The position numbers were made by a program, and so were the translations under genes. The notes beneath the pieces were generated by a model. It was not told the origin of the DNA. It searched no databases and worked only from the letters and a program-made list of their open reading frames with translations. Positions 1-7,905 of a DNA stretch of 64,000 nt are shown in pieces (position 1 is the first letter of the stretch; every line of letters begins with the position of its first letter). The DNA is from Brachybacterium sp036311905 (lineage in GTDB: Bacteria; Actinomycetota; Actinomycetes; Actinomycetales; Dermabacteraceae). The stretch is taken from NCBI RefSeq assembly GCF_036311905.1, contig NZ_JAZDCH010000004.1, positions 124,001-188,000 on the forward strand. Direction: 5' to 3'.

Positions 1-1
1 G

Positions 2-1663
2 CTCGTGATCGTCGCCGCCTCGCTGGCCTCGCGCCGGCTGGGCCTGGCCACCCCGATCCTCCTGGTGCTCGTCGGGCTCGGCGTGAGCCTCGTGCCCGGC
101 ATGCCCCGGATCGACGTGCCGCCCGAGCTGATCCTCACCGCCGTGCTCCCGCCGCTGCTCTACTCGGCCGCCGTCAACATGCCCGTGGTCGACTTCCGCC
201 GCGACCTGCGCACCATCACGGCGCTCTCCGTCGTCCTGGTGTTGCTCTCGAGCCTTGGCGTCGGCCTGCTGCTGTGGTGGATCTTCCCCGACCTGTCGCT
301 CGCCGCGGCGATCGCGGTCGGCGCCGTGGTCAGCCCGCCCGACGCCGTCGCCGCGACCTCCATCGGCAAGCGGCTCGGCCTGCCGCCGCGCCTGCTGACG
401 ATCCTCGAGGGGGAGGGGCTCGTCAACGACGCGACCGCCCTCGTGCTCCTGCGCACCGCCGTCGCCGCTACCGCGGGCGCCTTCTCCTTCTGGCGGGCCG
501 CCGCGGACTTCGCCTACGCCGTCGCCATCGCCCTCGTGATCGGCGCCGTGGTGGGCCTGCTCGCCGTCCGCATCCGCTCCCGCATCGATCAGCCCGCGCT
601 CACCACCGCGATCTCCTTCGTCGTGCCCTTCGTCGCCCTCCTCCCCGCCGAGCTGCTCCACGCCTCCGGGGTGCTGTCCGTGGTGGTCGCCGGGCTCGTC
701 ACCGGGGCCGCCGGCGTGCGCCGGCTCAGCGTCCAGGACCGCTCCGCCGAGCGCACCAACTGGATCACCGTGCAGCTCCTGCTGGAGAACGGCGTGTTCC
801 TGCTCATGGGGCTGCAGCTGGTCACCCTCGCCGACGACGTCGCCGACGTCGGCCTGTCCGTGCTCACCGCCGTCCGGGTGGGATTGATCGTCGTGCTCGC
901 GCTCGCCGTGATCCGGCTCGCGGTGGTCGTGCCGGTGGTGCACTCCGCCCGTCGGCGCCAGGACGAGCACCGCCGCACCGAGGCGAAGTTCGGCAGGATC
1001 CTCGAGCAGGTCTCGGCCGACGAGCGCCTGCAGCGGCATCCCGCGCTGCCGAAGGCCGAGCGCTGGCTGCGCCGCCGCCGGGCCGACGCCCGCTTCTACG
1101 CGGAGAACGGGCTGGGCTGGCGCGGCGGGGCGGTGATCGCCTGGTCCGGGATGCGCGGCGTGGTCACGCTCGCCGCGGCCCAGTCGCTGCCCACCGACTT
1201 CCCCTATCGCACCCAGCTGGTGCTCGTCGCCTTCGTGGTCTCGCTCGTGACCCTCGTGGGCCAGGGCGGCACGCTGCCGCTGCTGATCCGCCTGCTCGGC
1301 ATCCGCGGCAGCGACGCCGAGCGCGAGCGGCGCGAGCTCCAGCTGCTGCTTTCCGAGGTCGGCGAGGCCGCCGTCGCGCAGGTCCTCGACAACCCCTCGC
1401 TGCGACGCCGCGACGGGGGCGAGTTCGCGCCGGAGGTGCTGCAGGCCGCCCGGGCCTGGCAGGAGAGGATGCGCCTGGACCCACCGCGGGAGGACGAGGG
1501 CGATCCGGTGCGCGCGCAGATGCCGGAGCTCCTGGCCCTCGTCCAGGAGGCGCAGCGCGACGCCCTCGACGAGGCCCGCTCGACCGCCGCCTACGACTCC
1601 CACGTGATCGCCCGGGCGCAGAAGCTGCTGGACCAGCGGGCGCTGCGCGGGGACGCGCCCTGA
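2..1663 (+). CDS. Na+/H+ antiporter, CPA1 family (5' end cut off)
   Basis: Membrane cation/proton antiporter that exchanges Na+ (or K+) for H+ for pH and salt homeostasis. The reading frame is open to the left edge, so the true start lies outside the window; the first in-frame GTG is at position 5. About ten hydrophobic segments fill the first 320 visible residues. The ion-binding motifs of CPA1 exchangers are visible: SPPDAVA near residue 110 and EGEGLVNDA near residue 135, the latter with the conserved Asn-Asp pair. A charged cytoplasmic segment interrupts the membrane domain near residue 320, a further membrane part follows, and the last ~120 residues form a soluble, Arg/Glu-rich tail. This matches the bacterial NhaP/YjcE type. 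Family is clear; the ion preferred is not. Confidence 0.9.
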   Translation, partial: LVIVAASLASRRLGLATPILLVLVGLGVSLVPGMPRIDVPPELILTAVLPPLLYSAAVNMPVVDFRRDLRTITALSVVLVLLSSLGVGLLLWWIFPDLSLAAAIAVGAVVSPPDAVAATSIGKRLGLPPRLLTILEGEGLVNDATALVLLRTAVAATAGAFSFWRAAADFAYAVAIALVIGAVVGLLAVRIRSRIDQPALTTAISFVVPFVALLPAELLHASGVLSVVVAGLVTGAAGVRRLSVQDRSAERTNWITVQLLLENGVFLLMGLQLVTLADDVADVGLSVLTAVRVGLIVVLALAVIRLAVVVPVVHSARRRQDEHRRTEAKFGRILEQVSADERLQRHPALPKAERWLRRRRADARFYAENGLGWRGGAVIAWSGMRGVVTLAAAQSLPTDFPYRTQLVLVAFVVSLVTLVGQGGTLPLLIRLLGIRGSDAERERRELQLLLSEVGEAAVAQVLDNPSLRRRDGGEFAPEVLQAARAWQERMRLDPPREDEGDPVRAQMPELLALVQEAQRDALDEARSTAAYDSHVIARAQKLLDQRALRGDAP

Positions 1664-1700
1664 GCTGGCCGTCCCGCCCGCGGACCGGCATGCTGGGGGC

Positions 1701-3029
1701 ATGACGGCATCGCAGGGACCCCGCCAGGGGCCGCACGGCGGCGAGGAGCGTCGCGCCTCCCTGCTCGCCGACCTCCTCGCGTGGCGGCGGCGCGAGCTCC
1801 CGATCGGCGCCGAGGAGGAGGCGCGCCTGATCGGGACGCTCCTGCGCCTCAAGGACGAGCAGCTCGACAGCCCCGATCCGGAAGAGTGGACCGAGGACCT
1901 CACCACCGAGCTCCTCACCCGGGCGGTGCCGCGGCACGTCGTGCAGACCCGCGAGGACTCGATGGAGCTGGTCCCCGCCCTGGGGCAGCTCTTCGCGTTC
2001 CTCCAGGAGACCGGACGCTGGCGGGAGAACGGCCCCACCCCCGGGGCCGCCTCGCTGCTGCTGGAGAGCCTCGAGTTCGCGACCCTCGAGGCGGCCGACG
2101 ACCCCACCCGCCGCTCCTTCTCCACCAACGTCCTCGGCTACGGGCTCGAGCGCGGGGTCGACCTCGAGGACCCCGAGGAGCTCGCCGCCTACATGCGCTG
2201 GTACACGACGCGCTCCGACGAGGACCGGGTGGCGCTCGCCGAGTTCGGCAACCTCGCCCGGATCTCCGACGCCTACGACCGGGAGACGGCGCTCGAGGTG
2301 CTGCGCGCCGAGCCGCCGAGCCGAGCGGAGCAGGCGAGCTGGCCCTGGTTCATCCCGGAGATCGGCGAGGGCCGCTCGGGCGACGACCCCCTGCTCGAGG
2401 AGGACCCCGACCCGGAGCTCTACCGCCGCAACGGCCTGCTGCGCGCGGCGGAGGCGATCCTCGAGGTGGTGGGGGAGGGCTGCCGGGTCACGGACTCGGG
2501 GGCGCTGGGCCGTGCGGAGACGGCTCGCGTGGGCGAGCTGCTCGGCCTCCCCGCCGGCGCCCGCAGCATGTGGCACCGTCCGGAGATCGCCGGGGCATGG
2601 GTCGCGCTGCTCGACGGCGGCTGGCTCGCCCTCGGCGCCCGGCGGGTCACCGCTCTTGCGGGGCCGGTCCCGTTCCTCCCCTTCTCCGAGGACCCGTCGG
2701 CCTTCGCCGAGTGGGGGCATGCGGTGCTCACCGCCCTGCTGCTGGGCCGACACGCCCGCGCGGGCGGGGACGGCGGCTTCCGGGGCCTTCCGGAGACCCT
2801 CGCCGCGCTGGTCAGCGCGTGCGTCGACGGCGGCGTGGATCTGCCGGTCGCTCAGGTGATCCACGAGGCGGACCGCAATAGCCTGGAGGACCTGGTGCTC
2901 GTGCGCCGGGACCTCGACGACCTGGTGCGCTGCGGCCTGCTCGAGGGGCACGGCTCCCACGTCGAGGGCTCCGCGGCCGTGCTCACGGCGGTGCTGACCC
3001 TCCTGGCCGAGCGGCGCGGACAGACCTGA
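1701..3029 (+). CDS. hypothetical protein, 442 aa
   Basis: I do not recognise a family. The protein is soluble, acidic and rich in Glu, Asp, Leu and Ala, with no signal peptide or membrane segment. The N-terminal half looks like helical repeats. The last ~90 residues (around VDLPVAQVIHEADRNSLEDLV) could be a small winged-helix-like domain, but this is a guess from pattern alone. Codon use is like that of its neighbours, so the gene is probably native. It starts 37 nt after the antiporter stop. A -10-like hexamer (CATGCT, 1689-1694) ends six bases before the ATG, the same spacing seen at many starts in this window. It may be co-transcribed with the antiporter. Confidence 0.75.
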   Translation: MTASQGPRQGPHGGEERRASLLADLLAWRRRELPIGAEEEARLIGTLLRLKDEQLDSPDPEEWTEDLTTELLTRAVPRHVVQTREDSMELVPALGQLFAFLQETGRWRENGPTPGAASLLLESLEFATLEAADDPTRRSFSTNVLGYGLERGVDLEDPEELAAYMRWYTTRSDEDRVALAEFGNLARISDAYDRETALEVLRAEPPSRAEQASWPWFIPEIGEGRSGDDPLLEEDPDPELYRRNGLLRAAEAILEVVGEGCRVTDSGALGRAETARVGELLGLPAGARSMWHRPEIAGAWVALLDGGWLALGARRVTALAGPVPFLPFSEDPSAFAEWGHAVLTALLLGRHARAGGDGGFRGLPETLAALVSACVDGGVDLPVAQVIHEADRNSLEDLVLVRRDLDDLVRCGLLEGHGSHVEGSAAVLTAVLTLLAERRGQT

Positions 3030-3133
3030 GACGGCGTCGGAGCTGGATCGGCGCTCGCCCCGGGCCGGGCGGTGCCCCTCGGCGCGGTCGGTCCCGGGCC
3101 GGTGACGTGGAGCTGTCCATCGTCCTCCACCCC

Positions 3134-3145
3134 TGACATCTGTCA
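3134..3145. promoter_or_regulatory. perfect inverted repeat TGACA-N2-TGTCA, possible operator
   Basis: TGACATCTGTCA lies about 43 bases upstream of the -10-like box of the small membrane-protein pair, and a third half-site (TGACA) follows at about 3158. The spacing of half-sites suggests a dimeric regulator, but no regulator gene is adjacent, so function is inferred only. Confidence 0.3.
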
Positions 3146-3187
3146 TCCATCCGCCGCTGACACTCCGGTCACCTCGCGCCCCGGCCC

Positions 3188-3193
3188 TAGCGT
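3188..3193 (+). promoter_or_regulatory. -10 box TAGCGT, leaderless-type promoter
   Basis: The hexamer ends seven bases before the ATG at 3201, which places the predicted transcription start at or next to the start codon. No convincing -35 is seen. Confidence 0.5.
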
Positions 3194-3200
3194 GGCGAGC

Positions 3201-3461
3201 ATGGACACGCCCTCGGACCTCCCCCCGGACAGCTCCTCGACCTCCTCCTCGTCAACCTCCGTCGCCCCCGCCCCGAGCCCGGTCCGCCGGGTGCAGGTGC
3301 TCGCCGTGAGCATCGCGGGCGGCCTCGCCGTGCTGCTCTACCTCCTCCACCTCGTGATCGGCGGGGACGCGGGGGCGGGCCTCCGCTCCGCGGCGGTCGC
3401 CTGCGCGGTCGTCGCGGCCCTCATCGGCGTGAGCTTCGCCGTGGTGGGAGGGAGGCGATGA
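3201..3461 (+). CDS. small membrane protein, 86 aa
   Basis: Unrecognised small membrane protein. The first ~30 residues are Ser/Thr/Pro-rich and probably disordered; two hydrophobic segments follow (about residues 32-52 and 58-80), and the protein ends in basic residues. The ATG at 3201 was chosen over an in-frame upstream ATG at 3072 because it sits seven bases after a TAGCGT -10 box and because the upstream stretch is Pro-rich with no conserved look. The stop overlaps the start of the next small gene (ATGA), so the two are likely translationally coupled and may form a two-subunit membrane unit. Confidence 0.65.
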   Translation: MDTPSDLPPDSSSTSSSSTSVAPAPSPVRRVQVLAVSIAGGLAVLLYLLHLVIGGDAGAGLRSAAVACAVVAALIGVSFAVVGGRR

Positions 3462-3637
3462 TCCCGGCGCTGATAGTCGTCGGCGCCCTCGCGGTCCTCG
3501 TGTTCCTCGGGTCCCTGGTGCTGGGACTCGCGCACGGCTGGGACCGCCCGACGGCGAGGCTGCTGCTGCGGATCGCCGCCGCGCTCGGCATTGTCTGCGC
3601 CGTGCTCGGAGTCCTCCTCGCGATCCTCGGCCCCTGA
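3458..3637 (+). CDS. small membrane protein, 59 aa, coupled to the preceding gene
   Basis: A 59-residue ORF that begins MIPALIVVGALAV and is almost entirely hydrophobic, with two membrane segments (about 3-24 and 37-58) separated by a short loop containing HGWDRPTAR. Its ATG overlaps the stop of the 86-aa gene by the ATGA arrangement, the hallmark of translational coupling, and it ends shortly before a strong hairpin. No family is recognised. The in-frame overlap, hydrophobic pattern and downstream terminator together support it as a real gene. Confidence 0.6.
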   Translation: MIPALIVVGALAVLVFLGSLVLGLAHGWDRPTARLLLRIAAALGIVCAVLGVLLAILGP

Positions 3638-3660
3638 CGATCCTCGGCCCCTGAACGGCT

Positions 3661-3695
3661 CGAGCCGCCCTGCCCCAGGGGGGCAGGACGGCTCG
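3661..3695. terminator. hairpin between convergent genes
   Basis: A 16-pair stem (3661-3676 with 3680-3695, one mismatch) with a 3-base loop lies between the small membrane-protein pair and the peptide transporter. There is no T-tract, as is usual for GC-rich actinobacterial terminators. It can serve both strands. Confidence 0.7.
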
Positions 3696-3723
3696 CGCGG
3701 TCGGTCGCGTCGGGGCTCCGGGG

Positions 3724-5328
3724 TCAGCGCACGCCGCGCATGCCCTTCCCGACGGGGCGGGCGATGGTGAGCATGATCAGGCCGATCCCGATCGTCACCG
3801 CTCCGAGCACGCCGAAGTAGGCGACCTCGGCATCGGCCGAGTAGAAGCCCGCGAGGGAACCGGACAGGGCGGTGCCGAGGGCGACCGCCAGGTTGTACAG
3901 CGCCATCATCATCACCGGGTAGGACCGCGGGGCGAGCTTCGTCGCGAGCGAGAGGCCCACAGGGGAGATCCACAGCTCGCCGAGGGTCGCGACCAGCATG
4001 ATCATCGCGATCCACAGCACCGGCACCGAGACCACCGAGGACATCGGCAGGAACAGCACGAAGGCGGCGCCCATGAGGGCGATGCCCACGCCGAACTTGG
4101 TGGGGGTGGTGGGATTGCGGCGACCGAGCTTCGTCCACAGCGCGGCGAACAGCGGCGCCAGCACGATGATGAAGAACGGGTTGAAGGACTGCACCCACGA
4201 GATCGGCATCTCCCAGCCCAGGATCTCGCGGTTCAGCCGCGTGTCCGAGTACAGGGTGATGACCGTGAACTGCTGCTGGAACAGGGCGAAGAACGCCGCG
4301 GTGCCGATGAACAGCGGGATGAACGAGACCACGCGCGAGCGCTCGTCGCCATCGAGCTTCTTCGACGTGAGCAGCAGGGCGAAGATCGCCACGGCGCCCA
4401 CCACCGCCAGCACGGAGACGATCGTGGCGAGGTTGCCGGGGTTCACGATCCCCGTCGTCGCCAGGAGCACGGCGAGCACGACCACGACCACGGCCACGCC
4501 GGCCCAGAGCGGGAACTGCGAGCGCGGCAGCGGATCGGGGACGCGGTGCACGGAGGCGGGCAGGTCCTTGCGGGTCAGCGCGTACTGGGTAAGGCCGATC
4601 GCCATGCCCACGGCCGCGGCGCCGAAGCCGAGGTGGAAGCCGAAGGAGAGCTGGAGGTAGCCGGTCAGCAGCGGGCCCAGCAGGCCGCCGATGTTGATGC
4701 CCATGTAGTAGATCGAGAAGCCCGCGTCGCGGCGCGGGTCATCGACCGAGTACAGCGAGCCGACGAGGGTGGCCGCGGTCGACTTCAGACCGCCCGAGCC
4801 GACGGCCACGAGCAGCAGGCCGACCACCAGTCCAGGGACCCCCGGGATCACGGCGAGGGAGATGTGGCCCAGCATGATCATCATGGCGGAGCCGAAGAGG
4901 GTCTTCTCCGGGCCGAGCAGCCGGTCGGAGACCAGCGCGCCGAGGATCGAGAAGATGTAGACCGAGCCGCCGTAGGCGCCGACGATGCCGAGCGCTGTGG
5001 TCTCGTCGATGCCCAGGCCGCCCTGGGTCGCCGAGAAGTACATGTAGATGGCGAGGATGCCCTGCATGCCGTAGAAGCTGAAGCGCTCCCACATCTCGAC
5101 GCTGAACAAATTCGCGAGCGGGGCCGGCTGGCCGAGGAAGAGGCGGCCCGAGGGGTTGTGCTCCCTGTCGTCGGCGGGCTCGACGGCGAGGACGGCGGCT
5201 CCGGCGACAGGCGCCGTGGGCTCCGGACGGCCGGGGGATCGAGGGTCTGGTGAATTCACGGGAAGACATCCTGCGCCTTCCTCCGACGCATTGCCAGCTT
5301 CGACCCGTCCGTGTGACCGGTCGTTCAT
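3724..5328 (-). CDS. peptide MFS transporter, POT/PTR family
   Basis: Proton-coupled di/tripeptide importer of the inner membrane. After a ~65-residue soluble N-terminal extension, the sequence shows the POT signature: FSVEMWERFSFYG (membrane helix 1, with the E-x-x-E-R-F proton-coupling motif), then YGGSVY and the helix 5 signature FSIYYMGINIGGLLGPLL. Twelve to fourteen hydrophobic segments follow, as in DtpT-type proteins. The start is uncertain. The ATG at 5328 has no good ribosome-binding site; an in-frame GTG at 5259 would remove 23 residues, but the nearest GGAGG is ~20 nt upstream of it. The gene ends just past the shared hairpin at 3661-3695. Confidence 0.9.
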   Translation of the reverse strand: MNDRSHGRVEAGNASEEGAGCLPVNSPDPRSPGRPEPTAPVAGAAVLAVEPADDREHNPSGRLFLGQPAPLANLFSVEMWERFSFYGMQGILAIYMYFSATQGGLGIDETTALGIVGAYGGSVYIFSILGALVSDRLLGPEKTLFGSAMMIMLGHISLAVIPGVPGLVVGLLLVAVGSGGLKSTAATLVGSLYSVDDPRRDAGFSIYYMGINIGGLLGPLLTGYLQLSFGFHLGFGAAAVGMAIGLTQYALTRKDLPASVHRVPDPLPRSQFPLWAGVAVVVVVLAVLLATTGIVNPGNLATIVSVLAVVGAVAIFALLLTSKKLDGDERSRVVSFIPLFIGTAAFFALFQQQFTVITLYSDTRLNREILGWEMPISWVQSFNPFFIIVLAPLFAALWTKLGRRNPTTPTKFGVGIALMGAAFVLFLPMSSVVSVPVLWIAMIMLVATLGELWISPVGLSLATKLAPRSYPVMMMALYNLAVALGTALSGSLAGFYSADAEVAYFGVLGAVTIGIGLIMLTIARPVGKGMRGVR

Positions 5329-5389
5329 CGCTGCAGACGTCAGAAAACTCTGCCGCTCTCCGGCTCAGAACCGCAGAAAGAGGTCTGAC

Positions 5390-6883
5390 TCAGGTTCCGG
5401 GCGAGAGATCCGGGGACTCCTGGATTCCGAACTCGTGGCGGAGGGCCCGACGCGCCGCGTGCCAACCGTTCATCCCGTGCACGCCGGGGCCCGGCGGGGT
5501 CGCCGCCGAGCACAGGTACCAACCGGAGTCGGCGAGGCGGTAGGGGTCCGCGGTCGGGGTGGGCCGGGCGATCATGCCCCACATCGTGACCCGCCCCATG
5601 GTGATGTCGCCGCCCACGAGGGAGGCGTTGTGGTGGGGCATGTCCGCGGCGCTGATCCCGCGGGAGGCGACGACGACGTCCCGGAACCCGGGGGCGAAGC
5701 GCTCGATCTGCGCGGTCACCGCCTCGGTCGGGTCGGTGCGGTCCCCGGCGGGCACGTGGGCGTAGGCCCAGAGCGGTCGCAGCCCGCCGACGATCCGGCT
5801 CGGATCCGCGACGGCGGGATCGCTCACCAGGGTCATCGGCCGACGGGGGAGCCGTCCCGCCGCGACCTCGGACTCCGCCGCGGCCATCTCCTCCCGGGAC
5901 CCGCCGAGGTGCTGGGTGCCGGCGCGGCCCACCTCTGGATCGCGCCAGGGGACCGGCCCGGAGAGCACGAAGTCGACCTTCGCCGCGGCGTCCCCGTGGG
6001 GGAAGCGGCGCAGCGCCGTCTCGAGCCGGCGCGGCAGCCGGTTGGCGAGGATCTCGGCGGCGGCGCCGGCGGTGGTGTCGAGCAGCACCGCGCGCGCCGG
6101 CGGGACGTCACGCCAGGTCCGAACGTGGTGGCCGGTGATGATCTCCCCGCCGTGCGCTTCGAGGTCGTCCACGAGCGCGTCGACGATCCGGCCCGAGCCG
6201 CCGACGGGGATCGGCCAGCCGACCCCGTGCGCGATCGTCCCCAGCAGCGCCGCGGTGGCGCTGAGCGCGAGGGAGGGCATGCGGCCGATCGCGTGCGCGG
6301 CGACGCCGCCCAACAGGGCGCGGGCGCGCTCGGTGCGGAAGGGCAGGTCCCAGGCGGGGCTTCCCTGCAGTCCGAGGAGCGCCCCGAAGAGGGGTGCGGC
6401 GAGCACCCCGCGCGGGGTGAGCAGCTCCGGCGGCAGGGAGCGCTTGTCGCCGAGCGCGAGGGCGACCACCTCGTCCTGATGGGCGGCGAGGGTGCCCATC
6501 ACGGCACGCCAGGCGGGTCCGTCGGCTCCGAGCCCGGCCGCGGTGCGCTCGACGTCGTGCCAGGCGATGGCCGCCGGGGCATCGTCGAGGGGCTGGGCGT
6601 AGGACGCCTCGGGGGAGACGAGCCGCACTCCTCGTTCGGTCACGTCGAAGTCGCGGAAGAAGGGGCTCGCGAGGGCGAGGGGCTGCACCGCGGAGCAGAT
6701 GTCGTGCACGATCCCGGGGGCGAGGCCCAGGTCGAGGGTGCGCGCTCCGCCGCCGACGGTGTCCTGCGCCTCGAGCACCTGCACCCGCAGTCCGGCCCGG
6801 GCCAGGGTAACGGCGGCCGCGAGACCGTTGGGGCCCGATCCGACGACGACGGCATCGACCTCGTGGGTCGCAGAGGGGGTCAT
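5390..6883 (-). CDS. FAD-dependent phytoene desaturase-like oxidoreductase (CrtI/PYROXD2 type)
   Basis: Flavoprotein of the CrtI/phytoene-dehydrogenase-related superfamily. The N-terminus has the dinucleotide-binding fingerprint VVVGSGPNGLAAA (GxGxxG, about residues 13-25) followed by the acidic VLEA and GGGARTL region that binds FAD. The C-terminus has the FAD-contacting stretch GPGVHGMNGWHAARRAL. Length (497 aa) is normal. It is not next to other carotenoid genes, so a carotenoid role is unlikely to be inferable from context; many such proteins are annotated only as NAD(P)/FAD-dependent oxidoreductases. It is divergent from the siderophore-interacting gene with 69 bases between starts, and carries its own leaderless-type -10 (TAGGGT) six bases upstream of the ATG. 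Confidence 0.8.
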   Translation of the reverse strand: MTPSATHEVDAVVVGSGPNGLAAAVTLARAGLRVQVLEAQDTVGGGARTLDLGLAPGIVHDICSAVQPLALASPFFRDFDVTERGVRLVSPEASYAQPLDDAPAAIAWHDVERTAAGLGADGPAWRAVMGTLAAHQDEVVALALGDKRSLPPELLTPRGVLAAPLFGALLGLQGSPAWDLPFRTERARALLGGVAAHAIGRMPSLALSATAALLGTIAHGVGWPIPVGGSGRIVDALVDDLEAHGGEIITGHHVRTWRDVPPARAVLLDTTAGAAAEILANRLPRRLETALRRFPHGDAAAKVDFVLSGPVPWRDPEVGRAGTQHLGGSREEMAAAESEVAAGRLPRRPMTLVSDPAVADPSRIVGGLRPLWAYAHVPAGDRTDPTEAVTAQIERFAPGFRDVVVASRGISAADMPHHNASLVGGDITMGRVTMWGMIARPTPTADPYRLADSGWYLCSAATPPGPGVHGMNGWHAARRALRHEFGIQESPDLSPGT

Positions 6884-6889
6884 GCCCTC

Positions 6890-6895
6890 ACCCTA
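6890..6895 (-). promoter_or_regulatory. -10 box TAGGGT for the CrtI-like gene
   Basis: On the minus strand the hexamer ends six bases before the ATG at 6883, predicting a leaderless transcript. Confidence 0.5.
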
Positions 6896-6939
6896 GAGGT
6901 CGACGACTGGACAGGCATTTTCGAAAGCGGGATATCGCG

Positions 6940-6945
6940 TAATGT
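6940..6945 (+). promoter_or_regulatory. -10 box TAATGT for the siderophore-interacting gene
   Basis: Ends seven bases before the ATG at 6953. The intervening GGGGGAC could also act as a weak ribosome-binding site. A small TTTCGAAA palindrome lies about 20 bases upstream, near the -35 position; no clear DtxR/IdeR iron box was seen. Confidence 0.5.
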
Positions 6946-6952
6946 GGGGGAC

Positions 6953-7801
6953 ATGGAGACCACCACCGCCCCCGATGCCCCTGCCCGTCGGCCCCAGAAG
7001 CGCCAACAGGCCGTGCTCGAGGTGAGGAGCAAGACCCGCCTCTCCCCGCGCCTGCTCCGCATCACCCTCGGCGGTGAGCTGTTCTCCGCCCTGAACCGCA
7101 ACGAGCAGCCCGACGCCTATGTGAAGCTCCTGCTCCCCGATCCCTCCACCGGCCTGCAGCCCCCCTTCGACCTCGAGCACCTGCGCGAGGAGAGCCCCGA
7201 GCTCCTGCCCTCCCGCCGCACTTACACGGTGCGCCGCTGGCTCGACGACGAGCAGGCCATCCAGCTGGACGTGGTGCTTCACAGCGCCGCGGACGGCCAG
7301 GCGGAGGGCGTCGCCTCCCGCTGGGCCGACACGGCGCAGCCCGGCGACCGCGTGGCCATGATGGGCGCCGGCGGCGGGTACAGCCCGGAGCAGACCACCG
7401 CCCGTCACCTCCTGATCGGGGATCACTCCGCCCTCCCGGCCATCGCGGCCTCGCTCGAGGCGATGGACCCCGCCGCCGAGGGCATCGCCCTCATCCACCT
7501 CGACCATGAGGAGGACCGGCTGCGCCTCGAGGCGCCGGCGGGCGTCGAGGTGCGCTGGGTGATCGGCGACCGCGAGCGGCTGCTCGAAGCCGTCACTGCC
7601 CTCGACCTCGCCGAGACCGCGGGCCTGCAGGTGTTCTGCCACGCCGAGCGCGGTCTCACCAAGCGCCTGCGGCGCGTCCTCGTCGCCGAGCGCGGCGTCC
7701 CCCGCGAGCAGATCTCGATCTCCGCGTACTGGGCGCTGGGCCGTGTCGAGGAGCAGTTCCAAGCCGAGAAGCGCGAGCCGATCGGCGCCATCGACGACTG
7801 A
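6953..7801 (+). CDS. siderophore-interacting protein, FAD/NAD(P)H ferric reductase (SIP family)
   Basis: Cytoplasmic flavoprotein that reduces ferric iron bound to imported siderophores and so releases it. The protein (282 aa) has the SIP layout: an N-terminal FAD-binding barrel with the flavin motif RRTYTVR (about residues 88-94), then an NAD(P)H-binding half with a Gly-rich MMGAGGGY loop and LIGDHSALPAI, a SIP-specific signature. The C-terminus contains the SISAYWALGR motif found in ViuB-like reductases. The ATG at 6953 is preceded by a -10 box and GGGGG. There is no siderophore synthesis or ABC uptake gene nearby. Family assignment is strong; the physiological siderophore is unknown. Confidence 0.9.
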   Translation: METTTAPDAPARRPQKRQQAVLEVRSKTRLSPRLLRITLGGELFSALNRNEQPDAYVKLLLPDPSTGLQPPFDLEHLREESPELLPSRRTYTVRRWLDDEQAIQLDVVLHSAADGQAEGVASRWADTAQPGDRVAMMGAGGGYSPEQTTARHLLIGDHSALPAIAASLEAMDPAAEGIALIHLDHEEDRLRLEAPAGVEVRWVIGDRERLLEAVTALDLAETAGLQVFCHAERGLTKRLRRVLVAERGVPREQISISAYWALGRVEEQFQAEKREPIGAIDD

Positions 7802-7905
7802 GCCGCTGCGGCGGGTGACCCGAAGGGCCACAGTCCGTCACACGGCTCGCGATGGTGCCGTCCCCTCCTCGATGCTGGCTGGACCGCATCGACAGGAGGG
7901 GGAGC

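Noticed and set aside
4739..5269. ATG at 5269 with a good GGAGGAAGG upstream, in a different frame from the POT transporter
   Set aside because: That frame gives an Arg/Pro-rich shadow peptide; the transporter frame alone has the conserved membrane motifs.
6884..6952. Possible iron box (DtxR/IdeR) before the siderophore-interacting gene
   Set aside because: Only a short TTTCGAAA palindrome is present; no 19-base TTAGGTTAGGCTAACCTAA-like site could be found.
7802..7850. Possible hairpin (GAGCCG ... CGGCTC with inner GTGAC/GTCAC) after the siderophore-interacting gene
   Set aside because: The stems are short and separated by a long loop, so it is too weak to list as a terminator.
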